Assembly: GCA_940671915.1 (NCBI GenBank)
Contig: CALNVZ010003434.1
Coordinates: 11,100,289 to 11,164,288 of the forward strand
Length of the DNA: 64,000 nucleotides
From: Paracentrotus lividus
Taxonomy: Eukaryota; Echinodermata; Echinoidea; Camarodonta; Echinidae
Direction: 5' to 3'
The position numbers and the translations under genes were made by a program. Of this stretch, positions 1-18,594 are shown piece after piece (the stretch's first letter is position 1; each line of letters begins with the position of its first letter). The notes beneath the pieces are model-generated. The model searched no databases and was not told the DNA's origin. It saw nothing but the letters and a program-made list of their open reading frames with translations.

Positions 1-678
1 ATTGTACAGAGGCTGTTTAACCGATGTTAGCCGACGAATAAAAGGAAACAAACAATACAAATCCGTCCATCGCTGTCGTCATTACGAATCATTTCATAAA
101 CATAATCATGAGTTTGATAGATTGCAAAACTACACGTGAATGATAACTACTGAATGATTTTGACAGAAAATATTTTAGCTGATTAATAAATAAAGATAAG
201 AGAATACAGCTCGATGGAAAGTCAACATGTGTTCCACATGTTTCCTATGCATTTTCCATAAACATGATATTAAAGAGCTCAAGTTTAAAAGCATTTTTAC
301 ATTTTGAAGTTTGAAACCACCAACATGATTACTTTCTTTTTCCAGGAGGAATTTGTACAAAAGTTCTGCTTTTTGTTGTTTTTTTCTCACAAAAGCACCT
401 TGGTAAATCATTTTTCATAGATATAAAGTAAGCACAAGAAAAACATGAGTAAATTATCTGCCAAAATTTATAAATTTTATTGAATTTTACAATTTCACTC
501 TAAAATAGCCCAACTCCCATCACTACTTATTTCAAATCACTCTCCTCGACTATCAACGGAGTTCAATTTAAGGTGCTCACTTATGCTCCTCCAACAACCG
601 AGGTTCTCTGATTTCTAAACACGAGGGCTCAGTTACAAAAATTTAAACTGATAGAAGCAGATGTACAACAACACTTAC

Positions 679-3528
679 AAGAATAGCCTGTCTTTTGGCA
701 TCTTCTAGTTCCTGCTGATATTTTCTGACGGACAACTTTTCTGCTTTCAGGGCCATTTTGAGTTGCCAAGATGACCTGAGTGGTTTATCTTTTCTCATGT
801 CGGAGAACCTGAAAAAAAAAGTTATTTTAATTCAATGAGTTGTTCATAAATTAGATGTATGAATGACTTTGTAAAACACCCCAAGTATTCAGAATAGACA
901 CAAAATTAATAAAACAACTTGTGAAATAAAAATTAAAACAATATACTTTATAACTGAATACATCTTAGGAACACACACATAGTGAATCTTAATTTGTATG
1001 GTTTCTAATATAATTCCCTTGATATCACACATCCACATGTATTATATTAGGTTTCCATCTTTATTTCAATTAGATGTCCATAACGCAGCATTGGTGTGCG
1101 TTGATAGAGTAAGTAACCCAGAGATACAGATTGCCAGTCACTGTGAATAGTTTTCTTAGTGTCTCCTTTTCCTTTATTGATTACAATGATTTTATTTCAC
1201 ACTCAAGTCTGTCATGAGTCAGAATATATATTCTTGTCAATATTTAGGGGATAATGGCCTCCCAGATGAAATAGAATACTTATCTCTTCTCAATATCTAC
1301 TTAATTTAACATTTTGACGAAAAAGATTTTAGATGGGACATTGTAATCAATTTTATGTATTTATGCATTTTAGCCCAACAAGGTATCATTGGGCAATATA
1401 AAAGGAGATACATGTATTTCTCATTTAAATCTAAGCGATAAATACTTTTAATAACCAATTAATGACCAAGTTATTTTTCAACAATATGCCTTTATGCATG
1501 AATTCCAACTAAGGCACTTATATGTGACTCTGTTATGTTACAAGGCAACTCATTGAGCTCCTAAACGTATTTAAAGGATTTCAAGTGCTGAACACCATCT
1601 ACGTTTTCTCCCAATCATCCGTACACGATACTTGAAACACTTGGATGTGTTAGTCAATTGCAATGCGTGAGGGAGGGAGAATTGTTTACGAGTAAATGTG
1701 AGAAGACGTAGATGGCGTCTAGTACTAATGGCGTCAAACAGTATTCAGCACTTGCTGGGCCCTTTAATAAAGATTGTTTGGGATGTAATGTTTGTAACCC
1801 ACCTCGCTGTCTGTTCAGTCTTCCATGGTCTACCTGACTTGGGCATGCCCTTTGACCTCTTCTGAGCCTTGGACTCCTGCTTGTACGCTTCTGTCACATT
1901 CTTTATGACATCACAATGGGATATAGTCTTTTCCACAGACTCCTCCTTTGATAGTTCCACCTTCACCTCTTTGGTCATGGATTGTCCCGTATTGTGCGAC
2001 TCTGAACTACAGTCTACAGATTTCAAGGGTTCATTAAAAACAGAACTTTTGTCCGTCTGTTGAGGGATAACTGTCCCCTGATGGTCATCTTTGACTGATT
2101 GTTCGTCTTTACTTTTGGTAGGTGATGGTGGTGGATCTATTTTGTCCAAGCTCAATGTTTCTTCTGGAATGGGTGGGATCTTCTCCTCAGACTTTTTGGT
2201 CTTTGCAGCTCTAGAAACTCTTTTTCTTGGGCTTGGTTGACTCTCTGGAAGAGAAGAATTTCATTTTTTTTTTAATCAAAGAGATCTGTCATCAATCATA
2301 CATACATGATTAGACAGAGGCTGCTCTGTCTTCATCGCGTATCTCTCTGAAGACAGCTCTAGAGCTTCCATTACGTGAGCTGTTCAAAATGCAGTGCTAT
2401 ATTCTCTGTTAAATTTCCCCAAATTTCATGGGAAAAACTTATAGAAACCCCCAAAACCCAACTTCAACAAGACAGTTGGGCATCAAAAAGGACGATTTCT
2501 AGAGAAAATCTATTTGATGCGGTAAGTGGAATAACTTTCATCTATAATATGATCACCGAAAAACACACTCGGTTATGTACACTTCATTTTGAACAGCACG
2601 CGCAATGGAAGCTCTCTGTCCTCAGAGGGGATTACGATGAGGACAGAGCAGCTTCGGTCTAATAGATGATGAACAGCAGAAGATTAGAATATGATTCACA
2701 GTACAGACAAGATCATTTAGAATTTTTCAATCATAACAAAATTAAAAAGAAGAAAGAAAATTGTGGGAAATTTCATCATGGAGATTAAAACGACCAGACT
2801 CCCTGTCACAACGGGTCTGTGTATAGCTACATAAAGATGAAAGAAAATGGAATTTCGATTTGATTAAAGATCAAGACCACGCTGATATCAAATTTGGCCT
2901 ACTGAAGAAGGAAGATTTACATGTACATGATGTAACTTAGAGTCTACATGACACGAGAAATTCTGACAAGGTAGGAACGACTACGGCCCCTATGGCATGC
3001 AACATGCACATTGATCGTGATCATTGGAAAAAAAATAGCAGAGAATTTTTTTTTTGGGGGGGGGCGTTTGTTTTTTTGTTGTTGTGTCATCACTCATTGT
3101 TTTTTGTTTTGTTTTGTTTTATTTGTCAATGTCAGAGTAAAACTCTCGAAACAAAAGAATAGACTTCTAAATTGCCACTCTTTGCCTCTCATCAAGTCAG
3201 TAGTACAGTACAGTCAAGGTCACACTGCACAACCACTAAAATGTTAACTTATCTCTGTAAATATCTGATCATTCATGCCAGACAAATTGTACGTTATTCC
3301 TGCCCACCGCACAGAGGCGAGGCCGGAGCGCTGGCCGCCCCGCGCCAGCCACGGTGCCCAGCAGAGGCAGTCACTGACCACCAGCCAGCAATTGAGCAAA
3401 TAAATAGCACTTTGTAAATTGTAAGTTATAACTTTATATCACATACGTGAACTGACATCTGAGTGGTTCCCATCTGACTCTGACTCTCCAGCTTTCCGTC
3501 TGGAACTTCTTCTTGTACCAACAACCAT
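679..3528 (-). CDS. CCDC86: CCDC86-like nucleolar protein (Cgr1 domain), 5' part of gene
   Basis: Three minus-strand exons splice in frame: 3528-3447 (ATG at 3528, donor GTATGT), 2244-1803 (acceptor CCAG, donor GTGGGT) and 808-679 (acceptor TTTCAG, donor GTAAGT). Together they give 218 codons. The N-terminal 160 residues are charged and low complexity, with basic patches (TRRSSRRK, SPRKRVSRAAKTKK). The diagnostic part is PKSGRPWK near residue 165, followed by RFSDMRKDKPLRSSW and a Lys/Gln/Glu-rich helix. This matches the Cgr1 domain of CCDC86 (KSGRVWK...RFSQM..DKPLRTSW in human). From the family, Cgr1 proteins act in the nucleolus in 60S ribosome assembly. The C-terminal coiled-coil exon(s) are not visible in 1-678, so the gene runs off the left edge. 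The splice phases (1, then 2) agree across both junctions, which supports the model. The name is a family assignment from remembered motifs. Confidence 0.82.
1571..1767. mobile_element. MITE in CCDC86 intron 2
   Basis: A 197-bp element has imperfect terminal inverted repeats. It begins TTAAAGG, reaches CAAGTGCTGAA and then CCATCTACG; the mirror images AGCACTTG and CCTTTAA close it. There is no coding capacity. It sits just downstream of the exon 2 donor. Confidence 0.6.
2309..2663. mobile_element. Foldback element with ~80-bp inverted ends
   Basis: The left arm (about 2309-2395) and right arm (about 2580-2663) are reverse complements over some 80 bp with scattered mismatches, both containing GCTGCTCTGTC and GAGCTTCCATT. 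The outermost bases are ATTAGAC/GTCTAAT. The ~185-bp centre is AT-rich and the only long ORF across it reads through the arms. It lies in CCDC86 intron 1 and is best read as a non-autonomous DNA transposon. Confidence 0.7.
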
Positions 3529-3583
3529 GATCACTCTCAAATAGAGCAATTTCACATCAAAACATCTAAAGTTATATTGTGAA

Positions 3584-3589
3584 CACGTG
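3584..3589 (-). promoter_or_regulatory. E-box CACGTG upstream of CCDC86
   Basis: A canonical palindromic CACGTG lies 56-61 nt upstream of the CCDC86 start codon, in the putative promoter or 5' UTR. CACGTG is the binding site of Myc/Max-type bHLH factors, which commonly control ribosome-biogenesis genes. A role here is an inference from position; a single hexamer can occur by chance. Confidence 0.35.
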
Positions 3590-4019
3590 TGCGAACGTAA
3601 ATTACGCAATATGTGTTCTGATTTATTTTCAAAGAGCGCCCTCTACTAGGTTTGTGCATGCAGTCGATCGAGTCGCTGAGCAGAAATAAATCATATTTAT
3701 TTGTTTATTTATTTATTTGTATTTTGACATTTTGATTTGTTCTTATGTATGAATGATGGAGTTGCAAAACTTGATCTCGAGTATAAACAACGAAGCAGGA
3801 ATTACCGTAGGCCTATATAGGCTAATAGTAAGTCTAAAATGACTTTTTGGCTTTCTGCATTAAAAAAAAAATCAAATTACATGACTAGTATTCATTTTTA
3901 TTTTGTGCCTCAAAATCATTATCAAATTATCATGTCTCATAAGCTATGTGACATTTTTCCATCACCTGTTACCATGGCAACCATCACTTGAGGATCCAGG
4001 GCTTAATTGATTGCTGCAC

Positions 4020-4680
4020 AGTACCTCCTAGTGGCGGATCCAGGGTTTCATGATTGGAAAGGGGGAGGGGCGAAATTGGATTTTTTTTTTTTTTGTATGA
4101 GTTTTGTTTTTTTTTTTTTTTTTTTTTTTTGTTTGTTCTTCTTTTTCAGTTCTTGCTTTTCTGGGATGGGGGGCCTGGCCCACCCGGCCCGCTCCCTGGA
4201 TTTGGCGCTTGCTTAAACATTAGGCTATGCTTAGGATAATAGATTGACCATCCTAAGATATATAGGCCAATGTTAGATGCGGATAACAAAAAGCATTAAA
4301 ATTTATTTGGATTTTTTTTCTCGTCACGCGCGGCCGAGCGATAAGTGAGGGGGGGGGGGGGCTCGCGTTAATCATCCATAAAAATAGGCCGAACACATTT
4401 TTTTTTAATAGGGAAGGGGGGGGGGCAGCAAAGTCCAAATAGTCAAGATGAGTAAGCATTTTGTTGGCAGAATGGGGTCTAGAGTCAAAACAGTTCATCA
4501 ATTTTGACGCAAATGGAGGGGTCCGTCTTTCTCTCCAGCTCAAGAGGTCACCGACTCAGTGGCGGATCCAGGATTTCTTAGAGGGAGGGGGGGGGGCAAA
4601 TTGGAATTTTACAGTTTTGGTAGGAGAGACCGAGCACAATAATTATTGGGCATTGAGGCTCCATCCCTAGCAAAACACCT
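4020..4680. repeat. Two poly-G-bearing repeats with GTGGCGGATCCAGG start
   Basis: Two short repeats begin at about 4033 and 4559 with GTGGCGGATCCAGG and run into homopolymer G or T tracts. Diverged copies or reverse complements of the same end recur at about 20195-20335 and 31260-31310. They look like one dispersed repeat family. Surrounding DNA (3590-5680) is otherwise non-coding with A, T and G runs. Confidence 0.5.
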
Positions 4681-4770
4681 TAAAAATTAACCTGTGTACA
4701 GAGCATGTACATTTCATCATCCATGCAGCTGTTTGAGTGTAAACAGTTTTAACGCTTCGTTTAACTTTTT

Positions 4771-4806
<36 letters not shown>

Positions 4807-5679
4807 TAAAGTAGGAAAGTATTATTCACACTACCACATGTTTTTTTCCGGACAAATATCTGGTTGACCTATGGCTGTCATTTTTATTTTTATTGACTTA
4901 TATTCTTGAGGCCTGTATTTGCTAAAGTTTCAACGATGAATACCTGCGTAAGCGGGAGAAAAATTATCTCCAAATATGGTCGCCCACCTCAGGGCAATAG
5001 TTTACTGTTAACTAGGTACCTTTGCCCCGTATAGCAGCGCGCTGCAATAACCCGTACAGATTAAACACGTACACGCTGCAAATATCCAGCATGCCATGCA
5101 TATTATAGCAAGTGGAAAAATATAATGTGTAACATTAACAGCATTTCGTTTTGTTATTGTTTTGTATAATACTTATGTGTTAATGTGTTTAAATCTTGGA
5201 TCTGTCAAGTGCATAGCTTGATAACGAAAAACAAATGTTACAATTTCATGTGTTTACAATTGTAACACTCGACCTCTTGTTGGGATTCAAAATAAATAGT
5301 TTACTTAACCAAAACCTATTCATATGTCGAGCTAAGATATCCATATTTCGTTTTACTTAGTTTTAAGCAAGTATTTAGATATAAAAAAGTTGATAAGTCA
5401 AATTTGGAGAAAAGTGTTACAATTGTCCCGGTTCCCCTACACAAATTTTTCCCCGCACAACGGGCAAGCAAAAAAAAAAAAAAAAAAAAAAGGGGGGGGG
5501 TAGGTGTTACAAGATTTCGGTCTTCGACCATAAGAAGGTCATCATGTAGGCCTATCAACCATATAGGGGGGCGGTTTCGGAAGGTATTTTGGGGAGAGAA
5601 AAAAAATCGTTGATTTTGATTTTTTGTTTTTAACTTTTTGGGGGGGGGTGTGGGGGGGGGCTAACCCCCCCCCCCCTCT

Positions 5680-6061
5680 GGCCCGTATTCCATAAATGTT
5701 GGACTTAAGCATGAAATTTAAGCATTTAAAAAAAAAAATCTTGTTTACTAAAATTAATTTTTGTTTTAATTTAAGAATTTTGTCTAAGCTTATTTTTGAC
5801 GGTTAAGCATGAATTCTTATTTTGGGCTAAGACAAAAGTCTTAAATGGAGTTGCACCTACGAATACGCACAGACCACAAATTAAACATGACAATATTAAT
5901 AAAATTCAGACTTTTGCATAATGCTTTCTGAGCTCAGACAAAGCACCTAACGTGTTTGGAATAAAGGCTAAGACATTTTTTTCCGGCACAAAATATTAGG
6001 AAAAATACTCAGACTTAAGACAAACTGCTTAAGTATAGTTTTTGGAATAGCCTACGGGCCC
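5680..6061. mobile_element. MITE with GGCCCGTA ends
   Basis: The element starts GGCCCGTATTCCA and ends TGGAATAGCCTACGGGCC, imperfect inverted repeats, with inverted TTAAGCA motifs inside. It is 382 bp, AT-rich and non-coding. From 6062 to about 7480 I see only AT-rich DNA, an AAAAC microsatellite (about 6707-6740) and no supported gene. Confidence 0.55.
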
Positions 6062-7489
6062 TGGTATCCGGAGCCTGGCTAGATACCGTTTCTCTTTACT
6101 GTGACTCAGCAATCACTGAGCAATGTTCTCAGTCTTAATTTCTGTATAAAGAGCAGAACATGTAAATGAGATATTCTGTCCACACACTTACTTTTTATCA
6201 ATCGGGTGAAGCGGCTAAATAAGAAACAGATTACCCATTATACACTCTTTGAAGCATAATATATCAGATCTGACTTATAGATTAAAGATACTCCATGATT
6301 TGTTTGATCACCCACCCTACGTCAGGTTGTCACAGTTTAGGTTTCCATCTACAGAGACGACGGACATCTTTAGGTGGCTGAAGATGAAAACTTTGCTGAA
6401 GTCATTTTTTGAGAAGAGAAAAGTTCAAAAGTGGTCAGTGGATATTCGTCAAGACAACATATATTATTTATTTATTTTATTTTTATTTTTTTTTTAGATA
6501 TAGGGTTGGGTTCGTTGGCACAGTTGGGTCCGTACGTTTTACCCCCGGTTTTACCCTTCCTTCCAGTCTGCCTCTTTCCCGTAATCAGGCAGGGCTCAGT
6601 AGAGGCATAAATACAAACATAAGAGGTCAGAAATATTAGATGAACGCCCTACTATATAATTATATGTAAAAAGACTCAAGAAATAAATAAATAAATGAAA
6701 AATAAAACAAAACAAAAACAAAACAAAACAAAACAAAGCAAAATGCGCAATTACTTCTGTAGCCTACCTACCGTATTCATTTACCTGACAATCATTACAG
6801 ATATTGAAGTAATTTGCATTTTTATTGGTTACAGATGATAAAAATCTAGAAGAATTAATTGAAATACATATTACTGTTTGAAAACACATTTAAAAAATGC
6901 ATTTGTTTGATGAAAGGGACAAAGGTATACATGTTAGGTTAGATATCGAGAAAATAGACAACATAAAAAATTAACCAACTTGGAGAGAAGAATGTGGTTC
7001 ATCATTTGCCTAAATTTGCATACAAATAATATTATTAGTTCCTTGAGATAACTAATAGTTAGTTAAAGTCCATCTGAAGTTTTTTTGTTTATTTGTTAGA
7101 ATTCTTTTTGGGTGGGGTTGTTTTTGATAATGTTTCGCAATTCGCTACATGTATATATACTGTACATTGTCACCGCAATCACGTCTCTGATTGGCTGTTA
7201 GTTAGGGAAAATCTATTTTTAGAAACGATTCCGTATAAATATGAGTGCATCCGTTTACACGCAGACTGCCTACGGTAAAGAAACCACCCGATTTGAGTTG
7301 ATTTTACTTCATATAAGGTGAGGATGGCATGTTTTAATGCAAGTTTTAAATGGGAGAAAAAATCTTATCATATATTTGATCTTTGCATTTGTCGTTGTAA
7401 ACCTCTAAACTCATTTTATATATGTATTCATCTTTACAGTCCCATGTGTACAATATGATGTTAGTTACTATTTTCAAAACATTCTTCTT

Positions 7490-10400
7490 CTTTCTTCTTC
7501 TTCTTGATCAGTACAGTCCACCATCTGGTGTATTATCGTACTATTTGGTAGAGTAACCCGTCGTGTATAATTTTGGCTTACAGGAAACATTGCTAGTCAT
7601 TGCTTCAGTGTCCACCCCCCCCCCCATCCTGCTCCTAGTTTATCGGAGCTGGACATTCTGCACCTCTTGCTTGAAGAGGTTTTGCAGAGGTAGAGATTGA
7701 CAAGCTCTTCTGGCAGCGAGTCCATAACCTGACAGAGTCTGGAAAGAAAGACCTCTGGTAGACATAGGTTCTTGCAAAGGGTATCTGGAACTGCCGAGTA
7801 TGTCCACGGTGTGGTGTTTAATACCGGAATTAAGTTATGTCTGGGGAATGTCTATATGCCTGTTGATAATGCGGTAAATCATCAACATCTTGTGCTGCGC
7901 CCTGCGCTCCTGAAGAGGTTGCCATTGAAGTTGATGGAGCATTTCTGTCACGCTACTTGTACGATGGTAGTCCCCAGTGACAAACCTGGCGTAACGGCGC
8001 TGAATCATTTCCAGTCGGGTTGATGTTGGCCTGAGTGTGAGGGTCCCAAACTGTGCTGGCGTATTCTAGGAGGGGGCGTAGTAGTACAAGATAGCACAGC
8101 GTCTTCGTCTTTCTTGGGCAAGATCTGATGTTCCGCTGAAGAAATGCACTTACGGAGCTGGCTTTCTTGGTAATGGTCTTGACGTGGTGAGTCCAGTTGA
8201 GGTTGCTCTTGAGATGGACACCTAGGTATTTTGCAGTATCTGCTACCTCAAGGGGTTTGCCATGGATGATGTAACTCCATTTGATGACCTTCCTTTTTGT
8301 TGTCACATGTAGAACCTGGCATTTTTGAGGATTGAAAGACATGAGCCAGTCTTTCTCCCACGTTTGCAGAGAATCAAGGTCATGTTGAAGTTGTTCAGAG
8401 TCTGCATCTGAGCTGATCTTCCGATACATCATGCAGTCATCTGCAAACAAGCGAACTGTACAGCCATGGGACACATACTCAGGAAGGTCATTGATGTACA
8501 AACAGAAAAGAGTTACGGCCCTAGCACACTCCCTTGTGGAACGCCGATGTTACCTGAGCAGTCTTTGATGTAGATCCTTCCAGGACTACTCTTTGGCTCC
8601 GATTACTAAGGAATGCATTGATCCACTGATGAGTACTGCCACGGATGCCGTGTGGTTTGGTAGAGTAGTCGAGCATGGGGGACCCTGTCGAATGCTTTCG
8701 AGAAGTCGAGCAGAATGACATCATGCTGTTCCTTGTCGTCAATTCCCTTGGCAAGATCTTGGATTGCAAGGGTAAGCTGTGATTCACAGGAGCGATGTTT
8801 GCGGAACCCATGTTGTGCGTCTGTGAGGATGTTGTAAGCTTTCAAGGTGATTCATGACAGTACTACAGACAATGTGTTCCAACACTTTACATGCAATCGA
8901 CGTAAGCGAGATTGGTCGGATAGTTGACTGACTGTTTTTCTCACCCTTTTTGAAGATTGGTGTGACATCTGCAACTCGCCAATCATCTGGGATCACTCCT
9001 CTGTCAGTGAGGTCTGATAGAGGAGCTCAAAGACAGAGTGTTAGCTCCAGAGCCAGTGCTTTTAAAAGTCTTGCAGGTATCTGTCAGGACAGTAGCCTTG
9101 TGATATTTCTAATTCAGACAGTAGCTTGAAGACTCCAAAAGGTGTAACCTTGATCTTGCTCATTAAAGGATGAGGTTTCCCATGTCTTTGATGTTGTCCT
9201 ATTTCTCGTTGCTGGTGAAGACAGAAGCAAACTGGTGGTTGAGTATGTTTGTTGCAGAGGCTGTCTGAATAGGTGATGCCTGGCTGTTGACTTCAAGGCA
9301 GCTACTCCAGAAGATTCACAATGTCTGCTCTTAATGAACCTCCAAAAGCGCTTTGGGTTTGATTGGAGTCAGGACTTACTATGTTGGTAAGATAGTCGTT
9401 GTATGCCTGCTTGCAAGCTGATCTGGTTTTCCTCTTCACACGTTGATATTCGAGGAAGTCTTCAGTGTCTTGGCTTCTCTTGGCTCGATTAAAGCTTCGC
9501 TTCTTTGGTGAGAGAGGCGCTTAACATGCGGGGTGATCCATGCTTGGTGGAATCGAGTGGATGACATCTTTGATGGAACGTGCCTATCCTGAAGCTGATG
9601 AAGAAACTGTTTTATGTCATCCCACATATCCGCAACTGAGCGAAATGGTTTCCTCGTAAACTCCTTCTGGAAAGAGAGGCACTCATGTTTCATCCTTGCA
9701 AGGTCTGCATCTTTCATAGGAAGAATTTCCGTTTCACTGGCTTCTGTCTTCTGGGCATGATATTGGTAGAAACCAAACAATATCATGATCACCAATGCCT
9801 GGAAGAGCAGTACATCGATTCACAAGAGAGGGCCTGTTGGACAAAAGCAGGTCGAGTATGTTGCAAGTCTTGTTGGGAAACTAACCATCTGCTGGAAGCA
9901 TAATGTTTCTACCATATCCAAAAAGCGTTTGCTCACTTCTTGCGGGTAGCGGTTTCCTTCTGTTGACAGAGTTTCCCAATTGACATCTGGGAGGTTTAGG
10001 TCTCCACCTAACCAGAAGATAGCGTTTTTCTTACTTCTATGCTGATCTTCAACTGCACTGCATAGCTCTTCCATGTATTGTGGTGAGCTGGATGGTGGGC
10101 GATACAGCGCTCCGATGATGAGAGTTTTCCGTCGATCAAGAGGGAGTTTGATGAAAGCTGCTTCGCATTCATGTTTGTCAATGAGCTGTTCGTATGCAAA
10201 GTCTTTCTTGAGAGGCTATCAAAACACCACCAAACCATTCTACGGTCCTTGCGGATGATGTTGAAGTTCGGTGGAAACAATTCAGCACTGTGGATGTTTT
10301 CGTTCAGCCAGGTTTCCGTGCTATAATGACATCAGGGTCAGAAGAGTCGATCATGTTGCCTATTTCCTCCTTTTTGTCTTAGCACTTTGGAAATTTACAA

Positions 10401-11035
10401 TCAAATCTTCATGTTCTTATCAGTACCATTTACTTTCCTTCTTGGTTGGCTCTGGGAGCATTGCCTTGCTAGGAGATGAGCTGGCAAGAGGTGGACCAGG
10501 GCTAACGGGGACTGTTGTCTCGTCATCCAGCGAGGAAAGACTCTTAAAAGAGTTTGAGGTATCCAATGTCTGAGTATCAAAGAGACTCGAAGAGAACTGG
10601 GGCATTCCACAGGTGACACATTGCCAGGAGACTCTTGAGTTTGCTAGAGCATTGTATACTGGTGTTGACATGTGCATACACTCTACATGGTACCAATTCT
10701 CACAGTCGTCACATGCTACCCCTCGTTGTCTCCACGTCACAGCACGATTACAAAACATTGACCATTGCATGTGATTTAACTTTGATAGTGAGATGAATGA
10801 TTGGTAAACAGTGCTGAAAGATAGCTACTGCATGTAGTATGCATGCAATATCCAATTGAGATACTAGTCTCTCTCACGTTAGTCTGTCTGTCACTCGTGT
10901 TTCATATTCAATTTCATAAATTTCAAAATCGGAGCCAGCGCCAGTGCTAGTGTAATTCATTGTCAATTTCTCAACCTTTCTGCGTATCATCATGATCCCG
11001 CAGTTCTCCAGCTCTGGAGGAATTCAACTAAAGAA
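7490..11035 (-). mobile_element. Degraded CR1/jockey-type LINE
   Basis: A decayed non-LTR retrotransposon lies on the minus strand. Reading 5' to 3': a PHD-like zinc-finger segment (10770-10580, CDDCENWYHVECM), a Ser/Pro linker, an endonuclease segment around 10030-9950 (GGDLNLPDVNW), a linker (9795-9436), reverse transcriptase from about 8996 (DWRVADVTPIFKKG, then QHGFRKHRSCESQL, then LLDFSKAFDRVPH) and the FADD box near 8440. The segments sit in different frames, so several frameshifts have occurred. The ends fall near GAA/CTT microsatellite runs (about 7486-7515 and 11036-11049), a tail type seen in some LINEs. The protein motifs fit the CR1/L2/jockey group; I cannot assign a clade. It lies between CCDC86 and MAPK7. 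Confidence 0.85.
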
Positions 11036-11247
11036 GAAGAAGAAGAAGATCATTGTCATGACATGAGACATGAGTCTGAGAATTATGGAATCCTTTATCA
11101 TTTTATTTTTATTTTTTATTTATTGATGTTGAACGTGTCTTGCATTTCTTTTCTGCTAGGCATTGGGTATGGACATATTTAATGAATACTTTACGACTAT
11201 GAGTGACCTACCCCGGCCTAGATTAACCAGATAATGAGATATGACAG

Positions 11248-11273
11248 CCCCCCCCCCCCCCCCCCCCCCCCCC
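11248..11273. repeat. Poly-C run (26 bp)
   Basis: A 26-bp cytosine homopolymer lies about 170 bp before the first recognised MAPK7 exon. On the minus strand it is a G run with quadruplex potential. Its length may be unreliable. Confidence 0.8.
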
Positions 11274-11494
11274 ACACCTGAGCGATTCGGGCCAAGCAAT
11301 ATAAATATTATTAAAATAATCTATTAAATGCTTTGGTAGAATTCTCAAATCTATTTTTTGTTTTAAACTTGTATTTTTCATCCAACATTACCACAACACA
11401 CAATGTATCTAGAATTTATATTTTCTTTTCTCTTCATACACAGATCAAGAGTGATGCAAGAAATTTGAAGGTGTTTGAAAGTTCAGGAGTCACA

Positions 11495-17620
<6,126 letters not shown>

Positions 17621-18045
17621 TGCTGATACCTGCCCCTTTTAAACACTAGAGAACAAAATGATTTGTAATTAATCGTGCTGGATTATCAGTTTCAGCAAGG
17701 GTGGGCCTACCTTTCATACTGCCATTGGGCACATCACAATCAGACAGGAACTCAAAGCTATGATGCTCGAGAAACACCTATCACTTGTTTTTCTAGGATA
17801 AACAGAATTACACAATGGAGAATAAAATGATTTGTAATTAATCGTGCTGGATTATTGGTTTCAGGAAGGGTGGGCCTACCTTTCATACTGCCATTGGGCA
17901 CTGCGCAGTCGGACAGGAACCCAATTCTATGACGCTTAAAAAATACCTGCCCCTTTATTTCCTAGGAGGAGGATAGACAGAATTAAACCCTGGAGAACAA
18001 AATGATTTGTAATTAATCATGCTTGATTATCAGTTTCAGCAAGGG

Positions 18046-18419
18046 CCTGAGATACTACTAGCATCATACCAAACATCATTATTTTACATTTGGACATGTA
18101 CTTTAATAGTGGTCAGGCTTTTTAGTGTATTTTTGCCCTGTACTTGTATTACCCCATCTAGCTTGCCTTTTCGTAGTTAATACCCCACCCAAGTGGTAAC
18201 TTTTATCATTGTCCGTTTCCCCACATACATGTACTGTTACTTTTAGAGGAAAATTACACAAAGGTACAGTTTGTCATTGCGTTTGAATTCATAGTATACA
18301 TGTAGATGTGTTGATGTCTAGCAGAACAGTCACAGGCTGTCAATCACAGGGTAAGCCCTTTGAATCCTGTAGCCATCAAAAACATTCTAAACCAAGACAC
18401 TGGTCAATTTGTACAACAG
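18046..18419. other. MAPK7 3' flank, no gene seen
   Basis: AT-rich sequence following the tail repeats, probably MAPK7 3' UTR or flank. I see no coding exon and no recognisable repeat. Confidence 0.5.
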
Positions 18420-18594
18420 TCCATTGCCCTGTAACATAAAGAGCTACGATCAATTGCAAGTCAATATTAGCCAATCACGGTCCTTGTTGCATGCGCATCT
18501 TGCTTTAAAATCTCACTCTGACCAATCAGAATGGTTGTTTCAAATTTGCAATTGATAATAACTCTTTATGGTACAGGGCACTGGTGAGGTAAAT
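18420..18594. mobile_element. MITE with TGCCCTGTA ends
   Basis: The left end has TGCCCTGTAACATAAAGAG and the right end is its near-perfect mirror (CTCTTTATGGTACAGGGCA); both arms continue to ATCAATTGCAA or its complement. It is about 175 bp and non-coding. Confidence 0.7.

Noticed and set aside
4007..4239. Phe-rich ORFs
   Set aside because: They derive from poly-T runs next to a dispersed repeat.
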